Assembly: GCF_002453355.1 (NCBI RefSeq)
Contig: NZ_DKGQ01000004.1
Coordinates: forward strand, 124,001-188,000
DNA: 64,000 nucleotides
Source: Psychrobacter sp. UBA6766
Lineage (GTDB): Bacteria > Pseudomonadota > Gammaproteobacteria > Pseudomonadales > Moraxellaceae
Direction of reading: 5' to 3'
In this document: positions 26,975-36,105 of the stretch, piece after piece
How the letters are laid out: every line of letters starts with the position of its first letter
How positions within the stretch are numbered: position 1 is the stretch's first letter
Made by a program: the position numbers and the translations under genes
The notes under the pieces: model-generated
Told to the model about the DNA's origin: nothing
Databases searched by the model: none
The model's input: only the letters and a program-made list of their open reading frames with translations

Positions 26975-28009
26975 ATGGAAGTCATGAAACCTTGGCAGTG
27001 GCTGTTAGTCATCTTTTTTTGGACTTTGTTTATCGCTATTATTGATCGTCATACGGTACCAAATGGCTCACAGTTTGTGATTAAGTTTGTTGCTAGATTT
27101 ATTCAAATCACGCTTGCCCTTCTTCCCTCTTTTTATTTAATTGACTATTTACGTCCGGTGTTAAAACGATTGCGTGTTGCTTCTGCCAGTATGTACGTGG
27201 TGCTGATTATCACCACCAATACGGCCATATCGGTGACGCTTATTTTGCTGATTTTGTTAAACTTTGGCTGGTTTAATCAAAGCTTTGATTTTCTCGTTGC
27301 TGCAGTTGTTTTTCATACCTTGATCACCGCCGGGTTTACTATAGCCGCTTTGCTGTTCTTTTTACGACGATATCGCGAGTTGAATGCGCTCAAACAATTG
27401 TTTGAGCATAAGTTGAGTGCTCAAAATGATGTGCTAAAAGCTCGCCTTGCGCCGCACTTCTTTTTTAATACCATCAATACTTTAATGTCACTGATTGAAT
27501 CTGAGCCCGCCCGCGCTGCCGTTTTATTGCAGCACGTTTCAGCGTTGTTCCGTGCCAGTTTTGATGGCGCACGTGAGATCAGCTTTGAAGAAGAAATTGC
27601 TCTGTGTGAGCATTATTTAGCGATTGAATCCATCCGCTTGGCAGATAAATTAGTAGTAAGCTGGCAGCTACCTAAAGAAGACGTCATGTATGACATGGTG
27701 ATTACTGCTTTAACCTTACAAAGTGTGATTGAAAAAATGTTGCTCAATGTCATTAAAATGACCACTGACACCATTCAAATCGATATTAAAGTCACGTGGT
27801 TACAGCACCGCGTTGAGATTGCTATTAGTGTGCAGTTGCCTAAAAGAACCTTGATGATTAACCATGATTTGCGCCAGCATATGAATTTTTATATTCAAGC
27901 AGAGCGCTTGCGTGCGTATTTTGGTCAAAGTGCCAATATTCAAAGCAGTGTGATGAATAAACAAATTCTTACCAATATTAGCTATCCACTACCAGATGTC
28001 AGTTTATAA
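26975..28009 (+). CDS. algZ: AlgZ/FimS-like (LytS-type) sensor with degenerate ATPase domain
   Basis: Membrane sensor partner of the AlgR-like regulator downstream. Several N-terminal membrane spans (about 1-140), then a His_kinase segment with LAPHFFFNTINTLMSLIE (phospho-acceptor His box). The ATP-binding part is not canonical: the N-box position reads TLQSVIEKMLLNVIK instead of LLQPLxENAxxHG, and neither a DNG-type box nor a Gly-rich G-box can be found. The open frame extends back to 26825, overlapping the divergent argH start. I chose the ATG at 26975, just before the first hydrophobic span, but the start is uncertain (26984 also possible). algR starts 270 bp later. Confidence 0.8.
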   Translation: MEVMKPWQWLLVIFFWTLFIAIIDRHTVPNGSQFVIKFVARFIQITLALLPSFYLIDYLRPVLKRLRVASASMYVVLIITTNTAISVTLILLILLNFGWFNQSFDFLVAAVVFHTLITAGFTIAALLFFLRRYRELNALKQLFEHKLSAQNDVLKARLAPHFFFNTINTLMSLIESEPARAAVLLQHVSALFRASFDGAREISFEEEIALCEHYLAIESIRLADKLVVSWQLPKEDVMYDMVITALTLQSVIEKMLLNVIKMTTDTIQIDIKVTWLQHRVEIAISVQLPKRTLMINHDLRQHMNFYIQAERLRAYFGQSANIQSSVMNKQILTNISYPLPDVSL

Positions 28010-28279
28010 TTCTTCCTTCTTAAAACGTTTGCCCTAGTTGTTAGTCATCAGCCATTAATTGCAAACCATCAACCGTGGCATGTTTATTGCACCGTTTAGT
28101 GGGTTACTGATTGCTAAAACATTTAAACGTTAGAGTTGGATTAGTAACTTGCAGAAGTGAAACGGTAGGTTTATAACTTAAGTAGGAAGCCGCGTTTTTG
28201 CTAAGGGATGATTTTTAAATGTTGATAAGCTGTTAATACTTTAAGAGACTTCTAAGTATGCACTTATAAAGGAGCTTGC

Positions 28280-29017
28280 ATGCGGATTGTAGTTTGTGAT
28301 GATGAGCCCTTAGCTCGTGAGCGTTTGGTTAGAATAGTCAAGGAGTCAGGTCATGAGGTGGTTGCCCAAGCAAAAACGGGCGTAGAAGCCATTATTGCCG
28401 TAAAATCTGAGCAGCCAGACATTATACTGCTCGATATTCGTATGCCCGAAATGGATGGCGTGGAGTGTGCGCAAGAACTTGCGAAGCTGAACCATCCACC
28501 CGCCATTATATTTGTCACAGCGTATGATCATTATGCGATAGCGGCGCTCAAAGCCAATGCCATCGGTTATCTATTAAAACCCGCAAATAAAGATGAGTTA
28601 CTAGAAGCGCTAGAAAAAGCCACCAATTTAAATGCCGCGCAATTAAACGAGATTCGTAAGCTTGAGAACCCAACTGCTCGTCCCGTGCGCGAACATATTG
28701 TGGCGCGTACCCATCGCGGTGTTGAGCTAATTGAACTCAAAGATATCTACTATTTTACTGCCGATCAAAAGTACGTCAAAGTACGCCATAAAGACGGTAT
28801 CGTTCTTATTGATGATACTCTAAAAGAGCTTGAGCAAGAATTTGAAGGTAAATTGTTTCGTGTTCATCGCAATGCTATTATTAATATCAAATATTTAGAC
28901 TTTTTAGAAACCTTAGAGGCCGGGCAGTTTCAACTCCATTTCAAAGGCATTGATGAGACGTTAGCGGTCAGCCGCCGTCATCTACCATCACTACGTGAGA
29001 AGATTCAAAGCATGTAA
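28280..29017 (+). CDS. algR: LytTR-family response regulator, AlgR-like
   Basis: 245 residues: receiver domain (acidic pair D7-D8, phospho-Asp D52 in LLDIRMPEMDG, Lys in YLLKPANK) and C-terminal LytTR DNA-binding domain (KDIYYFTADQKYVKVR, FRVHRNAIIN). In Pseudomonas AlgR controls alginate, twitching motility and virulence genes; in this organism targets are unknown. Ribosome binding site AAAGGAGC. Placed between the sensor and hemC, as in pseudomonads. The receiver looks intact although the sensor's ATPase part does not. Confidence 0.93.
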   Translation: MRIVVCDDEPLARERLVRIVKESGHEVVAQAKTGVEAIIAVKSEQPDIILLDIRMPEMDGVECAQELAKLNHPPAIIFVTAYDHYAIAALKANAIGYLLKPANKDELLEALEKATNLNAAQLNEIRKLENPTARPVREHIVARTHRGVELIELKDIYYFTADQKYVKVRHKDGIVLIDDTLKELEQEFEGKLFRVHRNAIINIKYLDFLETLEAGQFQLHFKGIDETLAVSRRHLPSLREKIQSM

Positions 29018-29109
29018 CTGTAGAAGCGTTTGGTTTTAAAACTAGAGAGCGCTAAAAGTGTTAAGCAGCGAGCGCTGTAATCTGCTGAAATAATCATGCC
29101 ATATCATCA

Positions 29110-29144
29110 ACCCCTTATTTATGCTTAAATAGGGGTATTTTTTT
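29110..29144 (+). terminator. Intrinsic terminator after algR
   Basis: Stem ACCCCTTATTT / AAATAGGGGT with one bulged T, 6-base loop, then a T-rich tract. Separates algR from hemC. Confidence 0.8.
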
Positions 29145-29286
29145 GCATGATTCATCTTTAAAAATCGTTTTTAGCATCCATGTTGAATGACACATTCTTG
29201 AATAATACATTCGCATTATTGTAAAGATACTGAATCTGACATTGTTGAGCACTGACATTCTAGTATCGAACTTATTGAGGCCTTTT

Positions 29287-30312
29287 ATGAGCACTATGCA
29301 GCAACCTGCTTTGACTACCTTAAATATCGCCACTCGCCAAAGCCCACTGGCGTTATGGCAAGCTGAGCATATTCGTGATCGCCTACTAGCACTATATCCT
29401 GAGATGACCATTAACCTACTAAAAATTGTCACCAAAGGCGATAAGATTTTGGATACGCCGCTAGCGAAAATTGGCGGAAAAGGTTTGTTCGTCAAAGAGC
29501 TTGAGCAAGCCTTATATGATAAGCAGGCCGATATTGCGGTGCATTCTTTAAAAGACGTGCCGATGGAGTTGCCAAAAGGTTTGACACTGGGCGTTTATTG
29601 TAAACGGGCCTCGCCAACCGATGCTTTTGTATCAAACACTTATCACAATATTGATGAGTTGCCTCAAGGGGCGGTGGTCGGTACGGCAAGCTTGCGTCGT
29701 CAATGTCAAATCAAAGCCTATCGTCCAGATTTGCAAATCAAAACTCTGCGCGGCAATGTTGGAACGCGCTTAGGGAAGCTCGATGCTGGTGAGTATGATG
29801 CCATTATTTTAGCGACCAGTGGTTTGCAGCGAATCGAGCTTGACGAGCGGATTCGTAGTGAGTTGGATATTGATATTTGCTTGCCAGCAGTTGGTCAAGG
29901 CGCTTTAGCGATTGAATGCCGCGAAGGCGATGAGGCAGTTTTAAAACTGCTGGCGCCGTTAAATGATGACAAAGCCCGTATCCGACTTATCGCTGAGCGC
30001 GCGCTAAATCGTCATTTACAAGGCGGTTGCCAAGTACCGATTGCCGCTTATGCGGTATTGCAAATGGCTGATACAAACAACGACAATAACAGCGAAAACG
30101 GCAATAACGATGCAGGTAATACCTTATGGTTACGCGGCCGCGTTGGTCAAGAAGATGGTAGCGAGCTGCTCAAAGCTGATAAAAGCTTGACCTTAACGGG
30201 CAGCCAAGCTGAACAAGAAGCCCAAGCCAATAAGCTGGGCATTGAAGTCGCTGAGATGCTACTAAAAATTGGTGCGGGTGATATTTTATCAGCGATTTAT
30301 CAGTCTAAATGA
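29287..30312 (+). CDS. hemC: Hydroxymethylbilane synthase (porphobilinogen deaminase)
   Basis: Polymerises four porphobilinogens into hydroxymethylbilane for heme. The dipyrromethane cofactor Cys is C248 (LQGGCQVPIAA). IATRQSPLALWQAEHI, VHSLKDVP and GTASLRRQ (substrate-binding Arg) are all present. The start at 29287 follows TTGAGG; an upstream in-frame ATG at 29242 is unsupported. 341 residues, about 28 longer than E. coli, owing to an Asn/Asp-rich insertion (NNDNNSENGNNDAGN) in the C-terminal domain. Confidence 0.97.
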   Translation: MSTMQQPALTTLNIATRQSPLALWQAEHIRDRLLALYPEMTINLLKIVTKGDKILDTPLAKIGGKGLFVKELEQALYDKQADIAVHSLKDVPMELPKGLTLGVYCKRASPTDAFVSNTYHNIDELPQGAVVGTASLRRQCQIKAYRPDLQIKTLRGNVGTRLGKLDAGEYDAIILATSGLQRIELDERIRSELDIDICLPAVGQGALAIECREGDEAVLKLLAPLNDDKARIRLIAERALNRHLQGGCQVPIAAYAVLQMADTNNDNNSENGNNDAGNTLWLRGRVGQEDGSELLKADKSLTLTGSQAEQEAQANKLGIEVAEMLLKIGAGDILSAIYQSK

Positions 30313-30446
30313 TGTCTAAGGTTAAATAGTCCTTAAATTAGATAACTCTTAAACTACATCATAGTTAAATAGCGCTATCCATTTACTCATAAAGTTGCTG
30401 AAATGACTTTATGAGTAAGCTCACTTTTTAAGCCTTTTGTCACGGT

Positions 30447-31433
30447 ATGCTTATGTCTTGGTCCTCATCTAAGTCCACTACTTCAACTCAGCCTATTGGT
30501 CAGCCATCTTTGCCGCAAGTCATCATCAATACGCGTCCAGTCGAGCGTGCCGCACCGCTGACGCAGCATTTGCAAGCGGCTGGGATGTCAGTGATTGATA
30601 TGCCAATGTTGACATTAGAAGCGTGTCCCACAACTGAGCAAGACATGACCTTAATGCGACAATGGCTTGCCGGTGACTATCAGGCGCTCGTTATCGTCAG
30701 CCCAACAGCAGCTGCTTCAGGATTGGCCGTTTGGCAAAAGCTTGAGCAGGAGCGACAAATTCAAAAGTCTGATGGAAATGATAAGGCACAAAATAGTCCG
30801 AATTTTAAACATTTAAAAGCACCAAGCCACTTAATTGCAGTTGGTGAAGCGACTGCGGCGGTGTTAAATGACGCTAAATTGGATGCAAAAAGCTATCGAG
30901 TATTGCAGCCTTTAATTGCCAATAACGAAGGTATGCTCGCCATGCCTGAAATTGAAAGTTTAAAAGCAGGCGATAAAATGTTGGTATGGCGCGGGCTTGG
31001 TGGACGACGATTATTGGTCAATACGCTGCAAGCACGCGGTGTGCATATCGATAGCATTGCTTGGTATGAACGTAAGATGCCTAGCGATGCTATGGCGCGA
31101 TATGAGAAATGGAAAGCTGAGTTTCTCGCGCAAAAATCTGAGCAGCAAACAACATCTGGATCCCAGCCAAAACCTGTCGTGATTGTCAGTAGTGGCACGG
31201 CTTTTGAGCATTGGCAAGCGATCGTTAGTGCTGTGGCAGAACAGAAGGTAGAGTCAAGTTTAAATATGGACAAGCCCGCCAGTCTAACGCTAAAGCTCAC
31301 CGATTTTGCTTATGTGGTGTTAGGCGAGCGCTTAGCCAATATGGTTGCAGAGCAAGATTTAAGCTATTGGCGAGTGGAAGATTTAGCACCGGGAACGATT
31401 CTTGCAGCAATCCATTCGCCAATAGTAGGTTAG
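30447..31433 (+). CDS. hemD: Uroporphyrinogen-III synthase
   Basis: Closes hydroxymethylbilane to uroporphyrinogen III. The family is weakly conserved; support comes from the start VIINTRPVERAAPLTQHLQ, the SPTAA and IAVGEATAAVL strands, the Tyr-containing SIAWYERKMP segment and position between hemC and hemX. 328 residues (E. coli 246); extra residues sit in two polar loops. Start 30447 or 30453 (two close ATGs), neither with a good ribosome site. Confidence 0.9.
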   Translation: MLMSWSSSKSTTSTQPIGQPSLPQVIINTRPVERAAPLTQHLQAAGMSVIDMPMLTLEACPTTEQDMTLMRQWLAGDYQALVIVSPTAAASGLAVWQKLEQERQIQKSDGNDKAQNSPNFKHLKAPSHLIAVGEATAAVLNDAKLDAKSYRVLQPLIANNEGMLAMPEIESLKAGDKMLVWRGLGGRRLLVNTLQARGVHIDSIAWYERKMPSDAMARYEKWKAEFLAQKSEQQTTSGSQPKPVVIVSSGTAFEHWQAIVSAVAEQKVESSLNMDKPASLTLKLTDFAYVVLGERLANMVAEQDLSYWRVEDLAPGTILAAIHSPIVG

Positions 31434-31513
31434 ATTTAAAAAGAACGCTTAATTTTCTTAATCCATTTATTTTATATTTGCTTAAAACCATCTATCACCA
31501 ACGGTGCTGCCTT

Positions 31514-32497
31514 ATGACCATGAATTCTGAATCGTTACCTAAGGAACCTTCTGCCACTCAGCAGCGCCGGCAAGCAAACATGTTTTTGATACGATTGCAG
31601 TGGCTCGTGATATTGCTACTTATTGCCGTTTTACTTTGGTTTTTTATCAATCAGCAGCGTTTTGAGCGTAATGTGAATGAGCGTTTGCAAAGTAATGAGC
31701 AAGTCGTTAGCCGCCTAAACGAGATGGACGATCGTATCTTTGCGATGAGTCAGCAGACGTTACCAGAGCCTCGCACTGCTGCTAGTAGTCAAGCTCAAAA
31801 CCAGCTCGATTTGTTACGGATTCAAATACAAGCCGCTGATAGATTATTAGCAGGCAATAATGACAGTGCTGCGATTAACTTGTTACGTGGTCTGCATTGG
31901 CAACTGTCTCAGAGCAGTAATGAGATTGCACCAGCGCTCACTGTTGTGATTAAGCAAAGCTTGATGAAAGATATTGAACGCTTACAAGCAAGAAGCTCAC
32001 AGCCCAGCCCATGGCAGCTACAAAACTTAGCCATTCAAAATATCCAAGAGTTTTTGCACCGTTATGAGCGTTCAACCACTACGGTTGATCAAACGAATAC
32101 CAGTAATAATATAAACCTAACGCGCAGACAGCTTACGATTCACGAAGTCATTATGACATTAAATTTGGCGAGCCAAGCCAGTAACATGCGTGAAAAAGAT
32201 CAGCTGATCGGCTATCTACGTCAAGCACGCAATCAGCTTCAGACGTTATCCTCATCAGAATTGCAAACATCTGCCTCACAAGAAACTGCAGCAAAAGAAT
32301 CTACCTCAAAGGTCTTTGCGAAAAATAAAACGCCTCAAGCAGAGAATACACCAAACGCTCATAAAAATAACATTCAAACCAAATCCTCTCCTAATAACAT
32401 TGCAGAAGTTATCGATTGGTTAGATCAACTGATTGCCAATGCACCAAAACCAACGCCACTACTAACCACACAAATCTTGGACAAGCCTAAGCGCTGA
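31514..32497 (+). CDS. hemX: HemX-like membrane protein
   Basis: 327 residues from the ATG at 31514 (the open frame extends to 31367 but would overlap hemD). One membrane span near the N-terminus (about 25-45, LQWLVILLLIAVLLWFF), then a periplasmic helical domain and a Ser/Asn/Lys-rich tail. LDLLRIQIQAADRLLAGNNDSAAINLLR resembles the HemX repeat that senses or scaffolds tetrapyrrole enzymes. The methyltransferase domain after which HemX is sometimes named is not present. Function is not established in the family. Confidence 0.8.
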   Translation: MTMNSESLPKEPSATQQRRQANMFLIRLQWLVILLLIAVLLWFFINQQRFERNVNERLQSNEQVVSRLNEMDDRIFAMSQQTLPEPRTAASSQAQNQLDLLRIQIQAADRLLAGNNDSAAINLLRGLHWQLSQSSNEIAPALTVVIKQSLMKDIERLQARSSQPSPWQLQNLAIQNIQEFLHRYERSTTTVDQTNTSNNINLTRRQLTIHEVIMTLNLASQASNMREKDQLIGYLRQARNQLQTLSSSELQTSASQETAAKESTSKVFAKNKTPQAENTPNAHKNNIQTKSSPNNIAEVIDWLDQLIANAPKPTPLLTTQILDKPKR

Positions 32498-32548
32498 TGG
32501 TGATGGTTGTTAAAATTTGATGAAGATAAAAATAAGAGAAATACAGTG

Positions 32549-33040
32549 ATGAATAGTTTTGATCAAAATATAGATTTAAGTAGTGCTAACTCAGACAGTG
32601 ATCGCCCTAGAGAATTGGCGCATTATCCTGTTATTCATCAGCAGCCGATACATTGGGGTGAGATGGATGCTTTTAACCATTTAAATAATGTGGTTTATTA
32701 TCGTTATGCCGAATCGGCACGGATTGGCTACTTGCAGGTACTAGGCATGTTTGATGGCAGTATGGTGACCGTATTGGCGCAGTCAAGCTGCCAATATTTG
32801 CGTCCTGTCACTTATCCTGACACCTTGTTATTAGGCGTGCGCTGCCAGCGCTTGGGGAATACCAGTATCGTGATGGAATATAGCTATTATAGCTGCGCCC
32901 AAAAAACGATTGTTGCGACCGCTGATGCTGTAATCGTCCGTTTAGATTGTGATGGAAAGGATAAATTACCGTGGACTACTGAGGAGCGTGAGCGTTTGTT
33001 GGCATTAGAAGCAAAATTCGGTCATACCCCCAAATTTTAG
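32549..33040 (+). CDS. Acyl-CoA thioesterase, 4-hydroxybenzoyl-CoA thioesterase (hotdog) family
   Basis: 163 residues from the ATG at 32549 (the longer TTG start at 32507 is unlikely). The YbgC/FadM-type active-site block WGEMDAFNHLNNVVYYRYAESARI contains the catalytic Asp. SCQYLRPVTYPDTLLLGV is also typical. Cytoplasmic; likely hydrolyses an acyl-CoA, chain length unknown. It occupies the place where pseudomonads have hemY. Ends at a bidirectional terminator. Confidence 0.9.
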   Translation: MNSFDQNIDLSSANSDSDRPRELAHYPVIHQQPIHWGEMDAFNHLNNVVYYRYAESARIGYLQVLGMFDGSMVTVLAQSSCQYLRPVTYPDTLLLGVRCQRLGNTSIVMEYSYYSCAQKTIVATADAVIVRLDCDGKDKLPWTTEERERLLALEAKFGHTPKF

Positions 33041-33128
33041 AGACTTAGCTCATTTAGTAAGTTATAAACGCTAATCAAATCATGATAGTAAATAGTAGCG
33101 ATAAATAAACCATTTATAAAAGACAAAT

Positions 33129-33166
33129 AAAAAAGGCACGCTCAATAATATTAGCGTGCCTTTTTT
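33129..33166. terminator. Bidirectional terminator between thioesterase and ribB
   Basis: Stem AGGCACGCT / AGCGTGCCT flanked by six A and six T; 10-base loop; serves convergent genes. Confidence 0.92.
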
Positions 33167-33195
33167 ATTTTGCTATTTGTTGTCGCCGCTGGCTT

Positions 33196-34308
33196 TTATT
33201 CTTGTTTAGGAGCGTGAACGAAGTCAACGACGTTTAAATCAAAACCTGACAACGCATAAAACTTCATTGGTGAGGATAATAGTCGCATATCACGAACACC
33301 TAAATGGCGTAAGATCTGCGCGCCAACTCCAATGCTACGATAAGGCTGCTGGGCAATGGTTGACATTGACTGATTTTCAGCAGCTTTATCAAGTGCATCC
33401 CCCAAGTCAATCGGCTGATGGTTGCCAATCCAAACCAGCACACCGCGCTCTGAGTTGTTTATCTCCTCTAACGCTGAACGTACACTCCAGCCACTACGGC
33501 CAGTGGTGTCATTTTTAGCGGCAAATAAGTCGCGTAATGGATGAAAGCCGTGGACACGAACGGTACTAACGCCTTCACTCACATCGCCTTTTACCAAAGC
33601 CAAATGAGTCTCATCAGCACCAAACTCGCGGAAGCGATGCAGGGTAAAGGTGCCATATTCGGTCTCAAACGGATGAGATTCAACTTCTTCAACTGTTTGT
33701 TCATTGGCGATGCGGTAGTTAATCAGGTCGGCAATCGTTCCGATTTTAATATCATGTTCTTTCGCAAATATCTCTAAATCATCACGGCGGGCCATCGTCC
33801 CATCAGCATTAATAATTTCAACGATAACCGCTGCTGGCTCCAACCCTGCTAGTCGCGCCAAATCACAACCGGCTTCGGTATGACCGGCACGGTGAAGGAC
33901 GCCACCATTTTGTGCCATAATTGGAAAAATGTGCCCAGGTTGGACGATATCTTCTGGTTTCGCTGAAGACGAAACCGCTGCTTGAATGGTACGAGCGCGG
34001 TCGGCAGCAGAAATACCCGTGGTCACGCCTTCAGCCGCTTCAATAGAAACGGTAAAGTTGGTGCTAAATTTTGCTTCATTGCGGTCTGACATTAATGGCA
34101 ATGCCAGCTGCTGGCAACGTGCTTCTGATAATGTTAAACATACCAAACCGCGGGCATGGGTAATCATAAAGTTAATATCATCAGGGCGCACATGGGTCGC
34201 TGCCATAATAATATCGCCTTCGTTTTCGCGATCTTCATCATCCATTAAGATGACCATTTTACCAGCACGAATGTCTTCGATAATCTCAGGAATCGTATTT
34301 AAACTCAT
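33196..34308 (-). CDS. ribB: 3,4-dihydroxy-2-butanone 4-phosphate synthase with GTP cyclohydrolase II-like domain
   Basis: Riboflavin precursor synthesis. The N-terminal RibB domain (about 1-205) is complete: MDDEDRENEGDI acidic metal site, AGHTEAGCDLARLAGL, and THARGLVC. The C-terminal part (about 206-370) has the fold of RibA but lacks the zinc Cys triplet (family C...C.C in SECLTGD...RCDC): this position reads VHGFHPLRDLFAAKND. It is probably inactive as a cyclohydrolase. I chose the ATG at 34308, which is preceded by GAGA. No FMN riboswitch seen upstream; a palindrome CAAGGCATGCCTTG lies at 34411. Confidence 0.94.
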   Translation of the reverse strand: MSLNTIPEIIEDIRAGKMVILMDDEDRENEGDIIMAATHVRPDDINFMITHARGLVCLTLSEARCQQLALPLMSDRNEAKFSTNFTVSIEAAEGVTTGISAADRARTIQAAVSSSAKPEDIVQPGHIFPIMAQNGGVLHRAGHTEAGCDLARLAGLEPAAVIVEIINADGTMARRDDLEIFAKEHDIKIGTIADLINYRIANEQTVEEVESHPFETEYGTFTLHRFREFGADETHLALVKGDVSEGVSTVRVHGFHPLRDLFAAKNDTTGRSGWSVRSALEEINNSERGVLVWIGNHQPIDLGDALDKAAENQSMSTIAQQPYRSIGVGAQILRHLGVRDMRLLSSPMKFYALSGFDLNVVDFVHAPKQE

Positions 34309-34410
34309 AGGAAGTCTCAATATTTTATTATTTATAGATGGGTTTGATTAAGAATATAAGTAGTTATCTGTCTATTGTAGCAGAGCGCCTAAAGCACTAT
34401 TGTGGTAAAG

Positions 34411-34424
34411 CAAGGCATGCCTTG
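34411..34424. repeat. 14-bp palindrome upstream of ribB
   Basis: CAAGGCATGCCTTG, perfect two-fold symmetry, about 100 bases before the ribB start. Could be an operator or chance. Confidence 0.35.
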
Positions 34425-34606
34425 ATAAGAACCATATAAATAAAAGCAATGTGCTATAAAAACATTCCGCTTAATTGGTTTGTATATATCATTATGAGGC
34501 CATTTTAACGCTTTTCGCCGCCGCTTGCTGCGTCATCTTGATAATATGTTAATGAATAGCTCAAAAATAGGGATGAGTATAATCAATGATACGGATGGAA
34601 TTATCG

Positions 34607-35896
34607 TTATTCATTACTGGCGGCTTGGTTCTTTAACCAGTTCATAAACTGCTTGCTGTGTTGCTCACGCTGATTGTCAGCAAATTCATAAAAACTTGTT
34701 CCGATTAAATTATCTGGCAAATAACTTTGGGGGTAATAATGATTAGGATAATTGTGCGGATAAACATAACCTTCGCCGTAGCCTTGATTGCGCATCAATT
34801 TGGTCACGCCATTGCGCAAGTGGAGCGGCACGGGTGAGGCGTCTTTTTCTGCCAGCGCCATAGCAGCATTAATGGCTTTATAAGTACTATTACTTTTGGC
34901 GCTAGTCGCCAGATATACCACCACTTGTCCCAATATAATACGTGCTTCTGGCATGCCGATAGATTGTACGCTACGCAGCGCAGCATCTGCAAGAAGTAGC
35001 GCGTTGGGATTGGCATTGCCGATATCTTCACTGGCCAAAATCACCAATCGCCTCGCAATAAAATCAGCAGGCTCTCCACCAACTAGCATGCGTGCCATCC
35101 AATAAAGCGCCGCATCTGGGTCTGAGCCGCGAACGGACTTTATCATGGCAGAGATAATATCATAATGCTGCTCGCCATCTTTATCGTAGCGCACTAAAGC
35201 AGTTTGGGCCACGCGGGCAACCAATTCATCATCAATGATTAACGGAGACTGGTTGGAATCGGCCGTTTGAATGGCAAGCTCTAATAAATTGAGTGCTTTT
35301 CTGGCATCGCCGTGAGCCAATTGACTGATCGTATCTTGCGCTTGCAAATCAACTGTCAGGTTTTTAAGAATAGTATCTTCTGAGAGGGCACGCTGCAATA
35401 CAGCACTGATTTGATCAGACGTTAGTGGTTCCAAACGGTAAACTTGGCAACGTGATAACAGCGCGTTATTAACACTGAACGACGGGTTTTCAGTCGTTGC
35501 GCCAATTAACGTAATATCGCCAGACTCTACCGCGCCAAGTAACGCATCTTGCTGGGCTTTATTAAAGCGATGAATCTCATCGATAAATACTACGGGGGAT
35601 TCAAAACTTAATGAATCCTTGGTTTCTAAAACCTCACGTAATTGCTTAACGCCCGTATTCAATGCGGATAGCGCATGAAACGGACGTCCAACCGCATCAG
35701 CCAATAGCATCGCAATAGTTGTTTTGCCGATGCCCGCTTCACCATGCAAAATAATCGACGGCAGGTGTCCTTGCTCGACCAAGCGCCGTAAAGGCGCGCC
35801 TGCTGCTAACAGATGTTCTTGACCAATAATAGCGTCGAGCGTCGTCGGGCGTATACGCTGAGCAAGGGGAGTATCGGCATGAAAATTGGGCGGCAT
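34607..35896 (-). CDS. rarA: Replication-associated recombination protein A (RarA/MgsA)
   Basis: AAA+ ATPase that acts at stalled replication forks and on single-stranded DNA ends. Walker A GEAGIGKTT, Walker B VVFIDEIHRF, sensor-1 LIGATTENPSF and the C-terminal MgsA-type domain (KSVRGSDPDAALYWMARML, NPNALLLADAALRSVQSIGMPE) are present. 429 residues from the ATG at 35896 (AGAGA upstream). Full length. Confidence 0.96.
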   Translation of the reverse strand: MPPNFHADTPLAQRIRPTTLDAIIGQEHLLAAGAPLRRLVEQGHLPSIILHGEAGIGKTTIAMLLADAVGRPFHALSALNTGVKQLREVLETKDSLSFESPVVFIDEIHRFNKAQQDALLGAVESGDITLIGATTENPSFSVNNALLSRCQVYRLEPLTSDQISAVLQRALSEDTILKNLTVDLQAQDTISQLAHGDARKALNLLELAIQTADSNQSPLIIDDELVARVAQTALVRYDKDGEQHYDIISAMIKSVRGSDPDAALYWMARMLVGGEPADFIARRLVILASEDIGNANPNALLLADAALRSVQSIGMPEARIILGQVVVYLATSAKSNSTYKAINAAMALAEKDASPVPLHLRNGVTKLMRNQGYGEGYVYPHNYPNHYYPQSYLPDNLIGTSFYEFADNQREQHSKQFMNWLKNQAASNE

Positions 35897-36105
35897 AAAA
35901 ATCTCTATTATCAATTAAACGGCTGTTTTTTATATTGACCTAATTGTAGCTAGGCTAACGCAGATTTACGTTAATAAAAGTCAGCCAAGTGTACAGCTTA
36001 TGTCTTAAACGCTTTGTTTTGCGCGATTTTGACCTTATTAATGGTTTATTCATTATGATGAATCATCAAAGATAAAACGAGTAACAAATACGAGGTAAGA
36101 CATTC

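Noticed and set aside
34309..34606. Possible FMN riboswitch before ribB.
   Set aside because: The conserved RFN blocks were looked for on the minus strand and not found; only a 14-bp palindrome is present.
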